Positions 19,367 to 28,563 of a DNA stretch of 64,000 nucleotides are shown piece by piece. The DNA comes from Thiothrix caldifontis (GTDB taxonomy: Bacteria; Pseudomonadota; Gammaproteobacteria; Thiotrichales; Thiotrichaceae). Under the pieces are notes generated by a model. The model worked only from the letters and a program-made list of their open reading frames with translations, had not been told where the DNA came from and did not search any database. The stretch is from contig NZ_FNQP01000005.1 in the NCBI RefSeq assembly GCF_900107695.1, forward strand, positions 62,001-126,000. The letters run 5' to 3'. Both the position numbers and the translations under genes were made by a program. The stretch's first letter is position 1, and every line of letters starts with the position of its first letter.

Positions 19367-20348
19367 CGGCATCAGGCTCAAGTTTTGGGTTCAAAAGCGA
19401 GGTTGGCAGGTGCAAGCGCTTAACGTTGATGTCTTCCCACATCCGCGCCCCGTCTTGCAACAGAAAATCGAGAAAGCGTTTGGAAGTATTGGAAAGCTTT
19501 TTCCCCTTCAAATGCACCGCGTGCCAACGGCGCATGAGCGGAAAATGTTGCACGTCCAAGATGGCGAGCAAACCCGCCTCCAGTTCAAGGCGCAAATTGT
19601 GAAACGACAGCACCGAAATGCCCAACCCGGCCATGACCGCTTGCTTGATGGCTTCGCTGCTGCCAAGTTCCATGTAGATATTGGCTTCCAGCCCATGTTC
19701 GGCAAACAGCCGCATACGGGCTGCACGTGTGCCAGAACCCTCTTCCCGTGACAAAAAGCGTTCTTGGGCAATGCGTTCCAAGGTAATGTTGCGTTCCCCA
19801 ACCAAGGGGTGATTCGGCGGGGCAATCACCACAATGGGGTTATCAAGGAAATATTCAGCGGCGAGTTCCAGATTACCGCTGGTGGGAATCGTCCCCATGA
19901 TCACCAAGTCATCCAGATTATCCTCCAAACGGCGGATCACTTTCGCTTGGTTGGTAATGGTGAGACGTGGCTCCACCCGTGGGTAATCCTTGAGGAAGGT
20001 GCCGAGTAAATGCGGCATGAAATACTTCGCGGTGGTAATCGCTGAAATATTCAAAGGGCCTTTGACGCCCCCTTCCATACCAATCATGTCGTCGTTGAGC
20101 ACCCGCAAACGGTCTAAGACATCGCGACATGCCTCAAACAGTTCACGCCCGGCTTCGGTGAGGAATAAACGTTTGCCGATTTGTTCCGTCAGCGGGATGC
20201 CGACACTTTCCTCCAAGCGTTTAATCTGGATAGACACCGCCGGTTGGGTCAGGTGCAATTCCTCCGCTGCCCGCGTAAAGGACAAATGCTTGCCTACGCT
20301 GTAAAACAGGCGCAACTGGTGCAGGGTAATGTGGCGCAGGTTCATCAT
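19359..20348 (-). CDS. cbbR: LysR-type regulator of CO2 fixation genes, CbbR
   Basis: A 329-residue LysR protein. The N-terminal winged helix-turn-helix ([35 protein letters not shown]) and the effector domain ([47 protein letters not shown]) match CbbR/CmpR regulators that respond to Calvin-cycle metabolites. It is transcribed away from the Rubisco genes, and two similar LysR-type sites lie in the divergent region (20408-20423) and before cbbL (21374-21389). It overlaps csoS1D downstream. Control of both flanking units is the expected role. Confidence 0.87.
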   Translation of the reverse strand: MMNLRHITLHQLRLFYSVGKHLSFTRAAEELHLTQPAVSIQIKRLEESVGIPLTEQIGKRLFLTEAGRELFEACRDVLDRLRVLNDDMIGMEGGVKGPLNISAITTAKYFMPHLLGTFLKDYPRVEPRLTITNQAKVIRRLEDNLDDLVIMGTIPTSGNLELAAEYFLDNPIVVIAPPNHPLVGERNITLERIAQERFLSREEGSGTRAARMRLFAEHGLEANIYMELGSSEAIKQAVMAGLGISVLSFHNLRLELEAGLLAILDVQHFPLMRRWHAVHLKGKKLSNTSKRFLDFLLQDGARMWEDINVKRLHLPTSLLNPKLEPDADE

Positions 20349-20379
20349 TAAGTCCGCTTTATCAAGAGCATTTACATTT

Positions 20380-20442
20380 ACTTAGGTTAATCTAAGTAAT
20401 ATTAATGATTAACTTTAGTTGATTGTCAAGCTAATTTATAGT
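20380..20442 (+). promoter_or_regulatory. CbbR-type operator and promoter between cbbR and the small membrane protein gene
   Basis: ACTTAGGTTAATCTAAGT (20380-20397) is an inverted repeat (ACTTAG-N6-CTAAGT). It is followed by ATTAACTTTAGTTGAT (20408-20423), which contains a -35-like TTTAGT (20414-20419), then 17 bases, then TATAGT (20437-20442). The 16-base element and its distance to the -10 are identical in the cbbL promoter at 21374-21408. As the region is divergent, the palindrome may also autoregulate cbbR. Confidence 0.6.
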
Positions 20443-20466
20443 GCGCCTCAATTCGAGGAATTTACT

Positions 20467-20703
20467 ATGTCGCAACCACAGCACGATGATCAACACGAGG
20501 CAAAACCGATGGAACATACATCCCCACCCAAGCAGTCGATCTTAAGCTGTGACCCCGCTGTATTGGCGATTTTATTGGTATTTGTATTGTTCTTTTCTGC
20601 GCTGTTACCCAGTGCATGGCCATTGATTGTTGGGGCGACCGTGGTGGGTTTAGCCATCCGCTGGGGAGTTCTTTGGTATGATCGACACCGGGAAAAACGC
20701 TAA
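20467..20703 (+). CDS. Small membrane protein, unknown function
   Basis: A 78-residue protein: a hydrophilic His/Gln/Glu-rich N-terminus (SQPQHDDQHEAKPMEHT), then two adjacent hydrophobic segments (PAVLAILLVFVLFFSALLP and PLIVGATVVGLAIRWGVLW) and a basic end, predicting a membrane hairpin. GAGGAATTTACT precedes the ATG. It is the first gene behind a promoter that duplicates the Rubisco promoter and lies 21 bases before tsaC. No family recognised; the shared promoter suggests expression together with CO2-fixation genes. Confidence 0.6.
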   Translation: MSQPQHDDQHEAKPMEHTSPPKQSILSCDPAVLAILLVFVLFFSALLPSAWPLIVGATVVGLAIRWGVLWYDRHREKR

Positions 20704-20724
20704 CGCCAACACGAGGAAATCGCC

Positions 20725-21291
20725 TTGCACCATTTTGTAAGCAATAACATTGCAGCGGCCTGCCAAGCAGTGCAACAGGGTAAAGTGATTGCTTACCCAA
20801 CCGAAGCGGTGTTTGGCTTAGGCTGCAACCCGGCTAATCTTGAAGCGGTGCAGCGTATTCTTACGCTTAAACAACGCCCCGCACACAAAGGGCTGATTCT
20901 GATTGCTGCCGACTTGCAACAGCTTGCCCCTTGGTTGTTACCGCTCGAAGCGGCATTACTGCAACAAATCTTACCCACTTGGCCGGGGGCGGTGACGTGG
21001 TTGTTACCCGTGCGCCCTGAGGTTTCCCCGCTCATTCGAGGCGAACACGACACACTGGCGGTGCGGGTCACAGCGCATCCTGTTTGCCGGGAATTGTGCC
21101 ACTGTCTGGGGCATCCGCTCATTTCCACCAGTGCCAATTTGAATGGGCAAGAACCCGCCCGCAACGTGACAGAAATCCTCCAGCAATTTGACCAGCAACT
21201 GGGATTTGTCTTGGATGCGCCCTTGGGCGGGCAATTACAGCCGACCCAAATTCGCGATGGGCGTACCGGGCAGGTGATCCGAGCCAGTTAA
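20725..21291 (+). CDS. tsaC: L-threonylcarbamoyladenylate synthase (TsaC/YrdC/Sua5)
   Basis: A 188-residue protein with the full YrdC fold motifs: GKVIAYPTEAVFGLGCNP, a KQRPAHKGLILIA loop that binds the substrate, HDTLAVRVTAHP and HPLISTSANLNGQEPA. It makes threonylcarbamoyl-AMP from threonine, bicarbonate and ATP for the t6A modification of tRNA. Length equals E. coli TsaC. The start is TTG at 20725, preceded by CGAGGAAATCGCC; no better ATG exists in frame. It is unusual that a housekeeping tRNA gene follows a CbbR-type promoter; note that its substrate is bicarbonate. Confidence 0.88.
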   Translation: MHHFVSNNIAAACQAVQQGKVIAYPTEAVFGLGCNPANLEAVQRILTLKQRPAHKGLILIAADLQQLAPWLLPLEAALLQQILPTWPGAVTWLLPVRPEVSPLIRGEHDTLAVRVTAHPVCRELCHCLGHPLISTSANLNGQEPARNVTEILQQFDQQLGFVLDAPLGGQLQPTQIRDGRTGQVIRAS

Positions 21292-21373
21292 CTACCAAAG
21301 CCCCCACGAACCATTAACTCCCCTTAATTCCTACCATTAACATTAACCAAAGTTTATGAAAACAATTTTTACA

Positions 21374-21408
21374 ATTAACTTTAGTTGATCGTTTGCCTTG
21401 CTTATAGT
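21374..21408 (+). promoter_or_regulatory. CbbR-type site and promoter of the cbbL-cso operon
   Basis: ATTAACTTTAGTTGAT (21374-21389) includes TTTAGT (21380-21385); 17 bases later comes TATAGT (21403-21408). The same 16 bases with the same spacing occur at 20408-20442. A weaker related AT-rich stretch (ATTAACCAAAGTTTAT) lies about 40 bases upstream and could be the second half of a CbbR binding region. Confidence 0.6.
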
Positions 21409-21473
21409 TGCCGCATCTGACGCACCGAGGTCAGAGCAAGATTCCCTAGAGCAACTTCTGCAAGGAGAAGATG

Positions 21474-22892
21474 ATGGCAAAGAAATACGAAGCCGGGGTG
21501 AAGGAATACCGGCAAACCTATTGGCAGCCTGACTATATCCCGTTGGATACGGATATTTTGGCGTGCTTTAAAATCACCCCGCAACCGGGTATTGACCGTG
21601 AAGAAGCGGCTGCGGCGGTTGCGGCAGAGTCTTCCACCGGTACTTGGACAACGGTATGGACAGACTTGCTGACCGACATGGATTACTACCGTGGTCGTGC
21701 GTACATGATCGAAGATGTACCGGGCGACGATGCCTGCTTCTATGCCTTCATCGCTTACCCGATTGACCTGTTTGAAGAAGGTTCAGTAGTCAACGTCTTC
21801 ACCTCATTGGTGGGTAACGTATTCGGCTTTAAAGCGATCCGCGCGTTGCGTCTTGAAGACGTGCGCTTCCCGATTGCTTACGTGAAAACCTGTAATGGCC
21901 CACCACACGGCATCCAGGTTGAACGTGACAAGATGAACAAGTACGGTCGCCCCATGCTGGGTTGCACCATCAAGCCTAAGTTGGGTTTGTCTGCGAAGAA
22001 CTACGGTCGTGCGGTATACGAATGCTTGCGCGGTGGCTTGGACTTCACCAAAGACGACGAAAACATCAACTCACAGCCATTCATGCGCTGGCGTGACCGC
22101 TTCCTGTTCGTGCAGGACGCGATTGAAACTTCAGAAGCGCAAACCGGCGAACGCAAAGGTCACTACCTGAACGTAACCGCACCTTCCCCTGAAGAAATGT
22201 ATGAGCGTGCTGAGTTCGCTAAAGAAATCGGCTCACCGATTATCATGCACGACTTCCTGACTGGCGGGATGACGGCTAACACCGGTCTGGCACGTTGGTG
22301 CCGCAAAAACGGCATGTTGCTGCACATCCACCGGGCGATGCACGCGGTACTCGACCGTAACCCGCACCACGGTATCCACTTCCGGGTACTGACCAAAGCA
22401 CTGCGTTTGTCGGGTGGCGACCACCTGCATACCGGTACTGTCGTGGGCAAGCTGGAAGGCGACCGCGCTTCTACACTGGGCTGGATTGACCTGTTACGTG
22501 AATCTTACGTCCCCGAAGACCGTTCACGCGGCATCTTCTTCGACCAAGACTGGGGTTCAATGCCTGGTGCATTCGCGGTCGCATCCGGTGGTATCCACGT
22601 CTGGCACATGCCTGCACTGGTGAACATCTTCGGTGATGAATCGGTGCTGCAATTCGGCGGCGGTACATTAGGGCATCCGTGGGGCAACGCGGCAGGTGCT
22701 GCGGCTAACCGTGTAGCACTGGAAGCGTGCGTGGAAGCGCGTAACCGTGGTGTTGAGCTGGAGCGCAACGGTAAGGAAATCCTCACCAAAGCGGCACAAT
22801 CCAGCCCTGAACTCAAGATCGCCATGGAAACATGGAAAGAAATCAAGTTCGAGTTCGACACCGTTGACAAACTTGATGTTCAGAACCGCTAA
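21474..22892 (+). CDS. cbbL: Ribulose-1,5-bisphosphate carboxylase large subunit, form IA
   Basis: 472 residues, typical of carboxysomal form IA. Active-site segments are intact: TIKPKLGLS (catalytic Lys), [11 protein letters not shown] (carbamylated Lys and Mg ligands Asp/Glu), HRAMHAV, the [13 protein letters not shown] loop 6 and the [11 protein letters not shown] phosphate-binding region. AAGGAGA precedes two adjacent ATG codons (21471 and 21474); the second gives the usual [10 protein letters not shown]-terminus. It fixes CO2 onto RuBP inside the carboxysome. First gene of a long operon behind a CbbR-type promoter. Confidence 0.97.
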   Translation: MAKKYEAGVKEYRQTYWQPDYIPLDTDILACFKITPQPGIDREEAAAAVAAESSTGTWTTVWTDLLTDMDYYRGRAYMIEDVPGDDACFYAFIAYPIDLFEEGSVVNVFTSLVGNVFGFKAIRALRLEDVRFPIAYVKTCNGPPHGIQVERDKMNKYGRPMLGCTIKPKLGLSAKNYGRAVYECLRGGLDFTKDDENINSQPFMRWRDRFLFVQDAIETSEAQTGERKGHYLNVTAPSPEEMYERAEFAKEIGSPIIMHDFLTGGMTANTGLARWCRKNGMLLHIHRAMHAVLDRNPHHGIHFRVLTKALRLSGGDHLHTGTVVGKLEGDRASTLGWIDLLRESYVPEDRSRGIFFDQDWGSMPGAFAVASGGIHVWHMPALVNIFGDESVLQFGGGTLGHPWGNAAGAAANRVALEACVEARNRGVELERNGKEILTKAAQSSPELKIAMETWKEIKFEFDTVDKLDVQNR

Positions 22893-22910
22893 TCACAGGA
22901 GTTGCAAACC

Positions 22911-23240
22911 ATGGCTGATTTTCAGGATTACAAACAAACCGTCAAGTACGAAACCTTTTCTTACTTGCCATCGCTGACGGCTGACCAAACCCGCCAGCAA
23001 ATTCAATACATTGTGTCACAGGGCTGGAACCCGGCTATCGAACACGTGGAACCCTCACGTTCCCACAAGTACTACTGGTTCATGTGGAAGCTGCCCATGT
23101 TCGGTGAGCAAAGCGTTGACCGTATTCTTTCAGAACTCGAAGCGTGCCATCGGGAATACCCCAACCACCACGTGCGTCTGATCGGTTACGACAACTACAC
23201 CCAAAGCCAAGGCACATCGTTTGTTGTGTACCGCGCTTAA
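22911..23240 (+). CDS. cbbS: Ribulose-1,5-bisphosphate carboxylase small subunit
   Basis: 109 residues: [19 protein letters not shown], then [23 protein letters not shown] and [16 protein letters not shown], all standard for RbcS/CbbS. The ATG at 22911 follows CAGGAGTTGCAAACC; the TTG nine bases earlier is rejected. It sits 18 bases after cbbL and forms the L8S8 enzyme. Confidence 0.96.
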   Translation: MADFQDYKQTVKYETFSYLPSLTADQTRQQIQYIVSQGWNPAIEHVEPSRSHKYYWFMWKLPMFGEQSVDRILSELEACHREYPNHHVRLIGYDNYTQSQGTSFVVYRA

Positions 23241-23262
23241 CGACTGACAGGGAGGAGACACC

Positions 23263-25791
23263 ATGCCAGCACAACCTGCAAACAGCGCGGATAAAGCCCG
23301 CGAAGCAGCCGCCGCGCGTCGGCGGGCTGCTGCCCAGCGCAGTGCCGGTCAGTCACGCCCGGTAGCTGTTAAGGCAGCACCTGCGGCATCCACCCGACCT
23401 GAACCTGCACAAGCTGCCCCGGTGGCAGCTTATGCAGCCCCGTCCACCGCTGTTGTCGTTGCCATCAATGCCAGTGCGAACAAAGCGCGTGAAGCGGCTG
23501 AACGCCGCCGCATCGCCGCCCAACGCAGTGGTGTGCAAGCTCGGCAACGCTCGCGCCCAACAGTAGCCCCCGCACCTGCGGTTGCCGCTTACCCCACCAG
23601 CACTGCTTTGGAAGACAATCTAGGCAGTCTGTTTGGCAGTGAGCCGGTGACAGAAGAAGCGATGGATGCGCTGTGCGAACTGGTCGAAACTGATCCGAAC
23701 GCTTTGGGTGTGAGTGGTAACAGTGTCCGTGCCATTTGCCGTAACCGTCGCCAACAACTGGCAACGCAAGGCAAAGCCGCCGCACCCCGTCGTCCCGGTA
23801 GCCGTCCTGTTGGTCGTAACCCACGCATGGGTGTCGTCCCGCAAGGGCGTGATGCTGCTCGCCAGCACCGTGTACAAGCGGCACGTGGGCAACGCCCCGA
23901 TGCACCCGCCGCACCGCGTCCCACCGGGCGGATGCGCCCGCAGCGCGTTCCCCCCAAGGTCGAAGTTGACGAGACCCTGTTGGGAAACGCAGTGACCGGC
24001 ACTCAGGTTAGCCGTATTACGGCTAATACGGTAACGGGAGGCGAAGCCGGTACTTGCCGCGCGGTAACAGGAACGGAATACCTCGGCACCGACCATTTCG
24101 ACACCATTTGCGGGACACGTCCTGAACCCAACCCGCCGAAAGTCGGGTTAACGGTAACAGGTGGCGGTTTGGCAGTGTCCGGTACGGAAGTCGGTCGTTC
24201 CAACAAAGTGACTGGTGATGAAGTGGGCAGTTGCCGCGCCGTAACTGGCACGGAATACCTAGGGCTGGAGCAGTTCTCAGCGTTTTGTGAAAACAAAGGC
24301 TTAACAACTCGCGCTCCCAAGGTCGTGGCTGGGACGACGGCACGCAAACAGCTAACGGTAACAGGTGTGGATGAAGCCCGCCTGCAACCTGTCACTGGCA
24401 ATGAGCCGGGGGCGGGACGCAGCATTACCGGTTCGCAATATTCGGATGCCGGTGCTTCACGCCTGACCATTAATGGGCCGCAGAAGGTTGCCTTAACGCA
24501 CACCGTCGCGGGTCGTGAAGTGACAGGGACAGAAGTCGGGCGTTCGATCAAGGTAACGGGTGATGAATACGGCAGTTGCCGCCCGGTAACGGGGACGGAA
24601 TACGTATCCAGCGAGCAATTCCAATCCATTTGCAAGACGCAAGCACCCGCGCGTTCTGCCAAAGTGGGGGAGGATAACAGCCAGAAAGGACAGCGTATTA
24701 CCGGCAATCTCGTCAATCGTACTGAAAAAGTCACAGGAAACGAGGCAACAGCAGTGGGTAAAGTAACCGGTTCACAGTATGGCGACAGCCAAGTGGCAAA
24801 TCGTGCGCCACCGAAAGCGTATCCGATGCAAACCCTTGCGGGGCGCAGTCTGACAGGCAATCGGGTGGATCACAGCCCAAAGCTCACCGGTGATGATCGT
24901 GGCGGCTGCTTGCCCGTCACCGGTACTGAATACTACGGCAAGGAACATTTTGCCGGGTATTGTGCAAGCGAACCGCCACCAGCGCCTGCCAAAGTGCACG
25001 TAGGCATGACCCAGCAAGGGCAACACGTCTCCGGCATTTCGCTGATGACGTCCAAGCATGTCACGGGAAATGAATACGGCGCACAACAACACGTCAGTGG
25101 TACACCGTACCTGAGCGTCGTTGAGCAGGCACCACACCACCATGATCATGATCACGGTGACGGTGAACACGGCTTTTGCTGCGATGAATGCGCGGCTGAC
25201 CATTTGCTGAAAGTGAAAGTGGCGCAGGCACGGCGCATGTTGCCACCGCCGCCGGTGATGTGCCACGGCTGTGCTGACAGTGCCGTGGCAGAAGCGAAAC
25301 AAGCAGCCCAACAAGCGGCAGCGAGTTTCAGCATTCAATCACCGGCACAAGCCGCACTGGGGCGCGTAACAGGCAATGCCTACGAAGGTGCGGGGCGCAT
25401 TACCGGCCCTGGCAATCGTGGCAACCAAGTGGTTTCCGGCACACCCGAATTCCGCTACCAGCAGCCAGCAGCAGCCACGGTTGCCAGCGAACCGGTAGCG
25501 ACCAGTGCCGAACCAGCCGCCTCGCGTGTGACCGGCGATGGGCGTGACAACCTGCGCATCACGGGTGACGACTGGGGTCGTAGCCAACGCATGACCGGTA
25601 CGGAAGGGCGGTGGGCACAAAACCGCAACCCGACCTTACGCGGAATGCAACCAGCGATGGCCATGGTGAATGCTCACGCCAACAAGTCACTGGAACGCCC
25701 CGAAGCACCACCGGTTGCTAACGTGACCGGCAGCAGCGGCAACAGTGGCAAAGGTGCGCTCATCACCGTTTCCGGTGGAGCCAGAGGTTAG
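23263..25791 (+). CDS. csoS2: Carboxysome assembly scaffold CsoS2
   Basis: 842 residues, largely disordered and repetitive. The N-domain has Rubisco-binding basic repeats (DKAREAAAARRRAAAQRS, NKAREAAERRRIAAQRSG). The middle region (about 240-600) has repeats built on VTGTEVGRS-x-KVTGDE-x-GSCRAVTGTEYLG with regularly spaced cysteines, and the C-region has ISGxP-like and VTG repeats ending ITVSGG for shell attachment. Residues about 625-670 form an unusual insert with HHHDHDH, CCDEC (639-643) and CHGC (667-670) that looks metal-binding. GGGAGGAGACACC precedes the ATG. CsoS2 links Rubisco to the shell and drives alpha-carboxysome assembly. I could not identify the frameshift site used in some species to make a short isoform. 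Confidence 0.95.
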   Translation: MPAQPANSADKAREAAAARRRAAAQRSAGQSRPVAVKAAPAASTRPEPAQAAPVAAYAAPSTAVVVAINASANKAREAAERRRIAAQRSGVQARQRSRPTVAPAPAVAAYPTSTALEDNLGSLFGSEPVTEEAMDALCELVETDPNALGVSGNSVRAICRNRRQQLATQGKAAAPRRPGSRPVGRNPRMGVVPQGRDAARQHRVQAARGQRPDAPAAPRPTGRMRPQRVPPKVEVDETLLGNAVTGTQVSRITANTVTGGEAGTCRAVTGTEYLGTDHFDTICGTRPEPNPPKVGLTVTGGGLAVSGTEVGRSNKVTGDEVGSCRAVTGTEYLGLEQFSAFCENKGLTTRAPKVVAGTTARKQLTVTGVDEARLQPVTGNEPGAGRSITGSQYSDAGASRLTINGPQKVALTHTVAGREVTGTEVGRSIKVTGDEYGSCRPVTGTEYVSSEQFQSICKTQAPARSAKVGEDNSQKGQRITGNLVNRTEKVTGNEATAVGKVTGSQYGDSQVANRAPPKAYPMQTLAGRSLTGNRVDHSPKLTGDDRGGCLPVTGTEYYGKEHFAGYCASEPPPAPAKVHVGMTQQGQHVSGISLMTSKHVTGNEYGAQQHVSGTPYLSVVEQAPHHHDHDHGDGEHGFCCDECAADHLLKVKVAQARRMLPPPPVMCHGCADSAVAEAKQAAQQAAASFSIQSPAQAALGRVTGNAYEGAGRITGPGNRGNQVVSGTPEFRYQQPAAATVASEPVATSAEPAASRVTGDGRDNLRITGDDWGRSQRMTGTEGRWAQNRNPTLRGMQPAMAMVNAHANKSLERPEAPPVANVTGSSGNSGKGALITVSGGARG

Positions 25792-25803
25792 GAGGGTCGT
25801 TAA

Positions 25804-27360
25804 GTGAATAGCCGTCAAGCGCAACAAGCACTGCGTGTGACCCGCCAAACCCAAGGCAAGGGACACACGCCGCGCAAAGTGACACACCCCGCAACGCCAG
25901 TGGCGTTAAGGGTAGAAACGGGGACGCGCTTAACACCCGTCAACGCGGTGGCGGTGGGTTCTCACCGCCACCCGTTGGCTAACCAACACGCCAATGCCCG
26001 CTTGGCGCACTGTGAGGAAACGGTCAAAGGGCGGTTTGAAGCCATCGCCCCCGCGCTGCAAGCCATTGCCGGTTTGCATTTGGGGGCAGGTTTCAGCGCA
26101 CAAGCACAAGCGATTGCGGAAGCCCAACTCGGCTACCGCTTGCCGGAACGCATCCTCAACGATGCATGGGTCAGCGGTGCGGACATGAAAGCCCTGTATG
26201 CGTATTGCACGTTTCAGGCTTTGAAGCTGGCAACCGAACAGTTTGCCAACGATTTACGCCAACAGGTGGAAGCGGTGCAGGATACCCGCAACTTCTTCCT
26301 CGACTGTGGCTTTCACGCGGTGGACATCAGCCCCTGTGCCGATGGTCGCCTCAAAGGTTTGATGCGCTACATTTTGCGTCTGCCTTTGACCTCGTTTACC
26401 CGGCGCAAGGCGTATGCCGGGGCATTATTCGACGTGGAAACGGACGTGCGCCACTGGATGGCAACCGAATTACGCCGTTTCCGCGAAGGTGTGCCAACCA
26501 CTGTCGATGCAGGGACTCGTTACCTGAAAATCGCGGTGTATCACACCAGTAGCAGTTCCCCCTGCCATGAGGGATGTGCTGCCCACGGGAGTAACGACCA
26601 TCAAGCGGTGGCAGCGGCTCTGGATCGCCTAAACCAGTTCCGCCAGGCTATTGAGAATTCGTTCTGTTGTGGTGCCAGCACAGATATTTTGTTGATCGGG
26701 GTGGATACCGACACCGATGCCATCCGGGTACATATTCCTGACGGCGAAGGTGAGCTTTCCCCGCAACGTTTTGTGGATAACAAGGTGCTGTTCCATGCCA
26801 CGCTAGGTTTGTCAGCAGATCAAGCAGGTTTGGCAGTACACGAGGCGGTCGAAGCAGCCGTTAACCAGCACGGCTGGGGTACGGGCAAAGGCGCACCGCA
26901 CGACGGGATGCGACGGCTGGTGACTAACCTGCTGATTAACAACCTGTCGCAGATGGATTACGTGATGGATTTGCACAACGGGCAATACGCCGACATCGGG
27001 CACGCCGAACGCTACATCAGCGTCGGGGATGGTTTCGAGGAAGTGCAAATCCGCAATGTGGCGTATTACGCCCACCTGCACACGCTGGAAGAAGGCGTGG
27101 CAGACATGGATGTCGGCATCAAGATTTTCAAAGGCTTGAACGTGAAACACGGTCTGCCTGTGCCGGTAGCGATTCACTACCGTTACGATGCCGGTGTACC
27201 GGGGTCACGCGAACGCACAGTGGCGAAAGCCCAGCGGGTTGCCGCCGCCATCCGCAACCGTTACGCGGCATTGGTGGAACAGGGTTTGTTACTGTGCCAG
27301 TTGTCAGTGCAGGACACGCCGACAGGTAGCCCGGTCGAAGTCGTGGAGGATGTGGCATGA
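25804..27360 (+). CDS. csoSCA: Carboxysomal beta-type carbonic anhydrase CsoSCA (CsoS3)
   Basis: 518 residues starting with GTG at 25804 behind AGGAGGGTCGTTAA. The zinc ligands can be placed at Cys178, His247 and Cys258; their spacing (69 and 11) equals that of Cys173/His242/Cys253 in the Halothiobacillus neapolitanus enzyme, and the surrounding CAAHGSND is conserved. The N-terminal 60 residues are basic and disordered, as needed for binding Rubisco. The second half is the degenerate beta-CA copy. It converts bicarbonate to CO2 within the carboxysome. Overlaps csoS4A by ATGA. Confidence 0.95.
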   Translation: MNSRQAQQALRVTRQTQGKGHTPRKVTHPATPVALRVETGTRLTPVNAVAVGSHRHPLANQHANARLAHCEETVKGRFEAIAPALQAIAGLHLGAGFSAQAQAIAEAQLGYRLPERILNDAWVSGADMKALYAYCTFQALKLATEQFANDLRQQVEAVQDTRNFFLDCGFHAVDISPCADGRLKGLMRYILRLPLTSFTRRKAYAGALFDVETDVRHWMATELRRFREGVPTTVDAGTRYLKIAVYHTSSSSPCHEGCAAHGSNDHQAVAAALDRLNQFRQAIENSFCCGASTDILLIGVDTDTDAIRVHIPDGEGELSPQRFVDNKVLFHATLGLSADQAGLAVHEAVEAAVNQHGWGTGKGAPHDGMRRLVTNLLINNLSQMDYVMDLHNGQYADIGHAERYISVGDGFEEVQIRNVAYYAHLHTLEEGVADMDVGIKIFKGLNVKHGLPVPVAIHYRYDAGVPGSRERTVAKAQRVAAAIRNRYAALVEQGLLLCQLSVQDTPTGSPVEVVEDVA

Positions 27361-27608
27361 AGATCATGCGCGTAGAAAAAACACTGGTATCCACCAACCG
27401 CCTTGCCGAACTGGGGCATAAGGGCTTGTTGGTGGTACAGGAAAAAGTCGGCGGAGCGCGGCAAGTGGCAGTGGATGCTATCGGTTGTGTCCCCGGTGAC
27501 TGGGTAATTTGTGTGGGTTCTTCTGCTGCCCGCGAAGCCGCTGGCAGTAAGGAATACCCTTCCGACCTCACCATCGTCGGCATTATCGACCGCTGGAATG
27601 GCGAGTAA
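27357..27608 (+). CDS. csoS4A: Carboxysome vertex protein CsoS4A (BMC-P pentamer)
   Basis: 83 residues: MKIMRVEKTLVSTNRL, GLLVVQEK, AVDAIGCVPGDWVICVGSS and SDLTIVGIIDRW are the EutN/CcmL fold signature. Pentamers cap the vertices of the icosahedral shell. Its ATG overlaps the csoSCA stop and it is followed 10 bases later by the paralogue csoS4B. Confidence 0.94.
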   Translation: MKIMRVEKTLVSTNRLAELGHKGLLVVQEKVGGARQVAVDAIGCVPGDWVICVGSSAAREAAGSKEYPSDLTIVGIIDRWNGE

Positions 27609-27618
27609 GGAGCAGCAC

Positions 27619-27864
27619 ATGGAAATCATGCGGGTACAGTCTGATTTGGTCGCCACCCAGCGCGTACCTGGCTTGAAGGCTATGTCCTTGCGGGTTTTGG
27701 TGGACAGCAAGGGGGCGAAGAATGTGGCTTGCGATCCGGTGGGCGCACCGCCCGGAGCGTGGGTTTTCACCATCAGCGGATCAGCGGCGCGTTACGCGCT
27801 CAAAGATCCCAAGGTGCTAACGGATTTGACCATCGGCGGCATTATCGACCATTGGGAAGAATGA
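27619..27864 (+). CDS. csoS4B: Carboxysome vertex protein CsoS4B (BMC-P pentamer)
   Basis: 81 residues, paralogue of CsoS4A: MEIMRVQSDLVATQRVPGL, DPVGAPPGAWVFTISGS, DLTIGGIIDHWEE. The ATG at 27619 follows AAGGAGCAGCAC; the longer frame upstream overlaps csoS4A out of frame and is rejected. Minor vertex subunit of the shell. Confidence 0.93.
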   Translation: MEIMRVQSDLVATQRVPGLKAMSLRVLVDSKGAKNVACDPVGAPPGAWVFTISGSAARYALKDPKVLTDLTIGGIIDHWEE

Positions 27865-27912
27865 CCGCCGCTGTGTTGAGTAATGACTGATTTTTTACGA
27901 GAGGATATTCAA

Positions 27913-28230
27913 ATGGCTGAAGTAACTGGTATTGCCTTAGGCATGATTGAAACACGCGGTCTGGTACCGGCTATTGAAGCCGCTGACGCCATGACCAAAG
28001 CGGCTGAAGTACGTTTGGTAGGTCGCCAATTCGTGGGCGGCGGTTACGTAACCGTGCTGGTACGCGGCGAAACCGGTGCTGTCAATGCGGCGGTGCGGGC
28101 AGGCGCGGATGCGTGTGAGCGCGTCGGTGACGGCTTGGTGGCGGCGCACATTATTGCCCGCGTCCACTCTGAAGTCGAAAGCATCCTGCCGAAAGCCGGT
28201 CAGCCGGTTGACAATGCAGTAATTGGTTAA
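27913..28230 (+). CDS. csoS1: Major carboxysome shell protein CsoS1 (BMC-H hexamer)
   Basis: 105 residues of a single BMC domain ([54 protein letters not shown]). GAGAGGATATTCAA precedes the ATG at 27913. It has a short extra tail ([12 protein letters not shown]) compared with the next copy. Hexamers tile the facets and their central pore passes bicarbonate. Near-identical in protein to the following gene. Confidence 0.94.
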   Translation: MAEVTGIALGMIETRGLVPAIEAADAMTKAAEVRLVGRQFVGGGYVTVLVRGETGAVNAAVRAGADACERVGDGLVAAHIIARVHSEVESILPKAGQPVDNAVIG

Positions 28231-28258
28231 TGGTTAAGCGTTTATAAGGAGAATACAC

Positions 28259-28549
28259 ATGGCACAAGTAACAGGTGTTGCATTAGGCATGATTGAAACA
28301 CGGGGTCTCGTTCCGGCTATCGAAGCCGCCGATGCCATGACCAAAGCGGCGGAAGTCAAGCTGATCGGTCGTCAATTCGTTGGCGGTGGTTATGTCACCG
28401 TTTTGGTTCGCGGCGAAACGGGCGCGGTTAACGCAGCGGTACGTGCGGGTGCTGACGCTTGTGAGCGCGTCGGTGACGGTTTGGTCGCGGCGCACATTAT
28501 TGCCCGCGTCCATTCTGAAGTCGAAACCATTTTGCCGAAGTCGGAGTAA
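28259..28549 (+). CDS. csoS1: Major carboxysome shell protein CsoS1, second copy (BMC-H)
   Basis: 96 residues, differing from the first copy at only a handful of positions (for example Gln for Glu at 3, Lys for Arg and Ile for Val near 35, Thr for Ser near 90) and lacking its tail. TAAGGAGAATACAC precedes the ATG. The DNA has diverged at many third positions, so the duplication is not recent or the protein is under strong constraint. Two or three csoS1 copies are normal in alpha-carboxysome operons. Confidence 0.94.
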   Translation: MAQVTGVALGMIETRGLVPAIEAADAMTKAAEVKLIGRQFVGGGYVTVLVRGETGAVNAAVRAGADACERVGDGLVAAHIIARVHSEVETILPKSE

Positions 28550-28563
28550 GAAGGTATTTCCTT

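Noticed and set aside
24003..24860. Long antisense reading frame opposite csoS2
   Set aside because: It is the mirror of the VTG repeats; it lacks a Shine-Dalgarno sequence and any family feature.
24000..25100. Regular repeats resembling a CRISPR or tandem array
   Set aside because: They keep codon frame, vary at synonymous positions and encode the CsoS2 middle region; no spacers.
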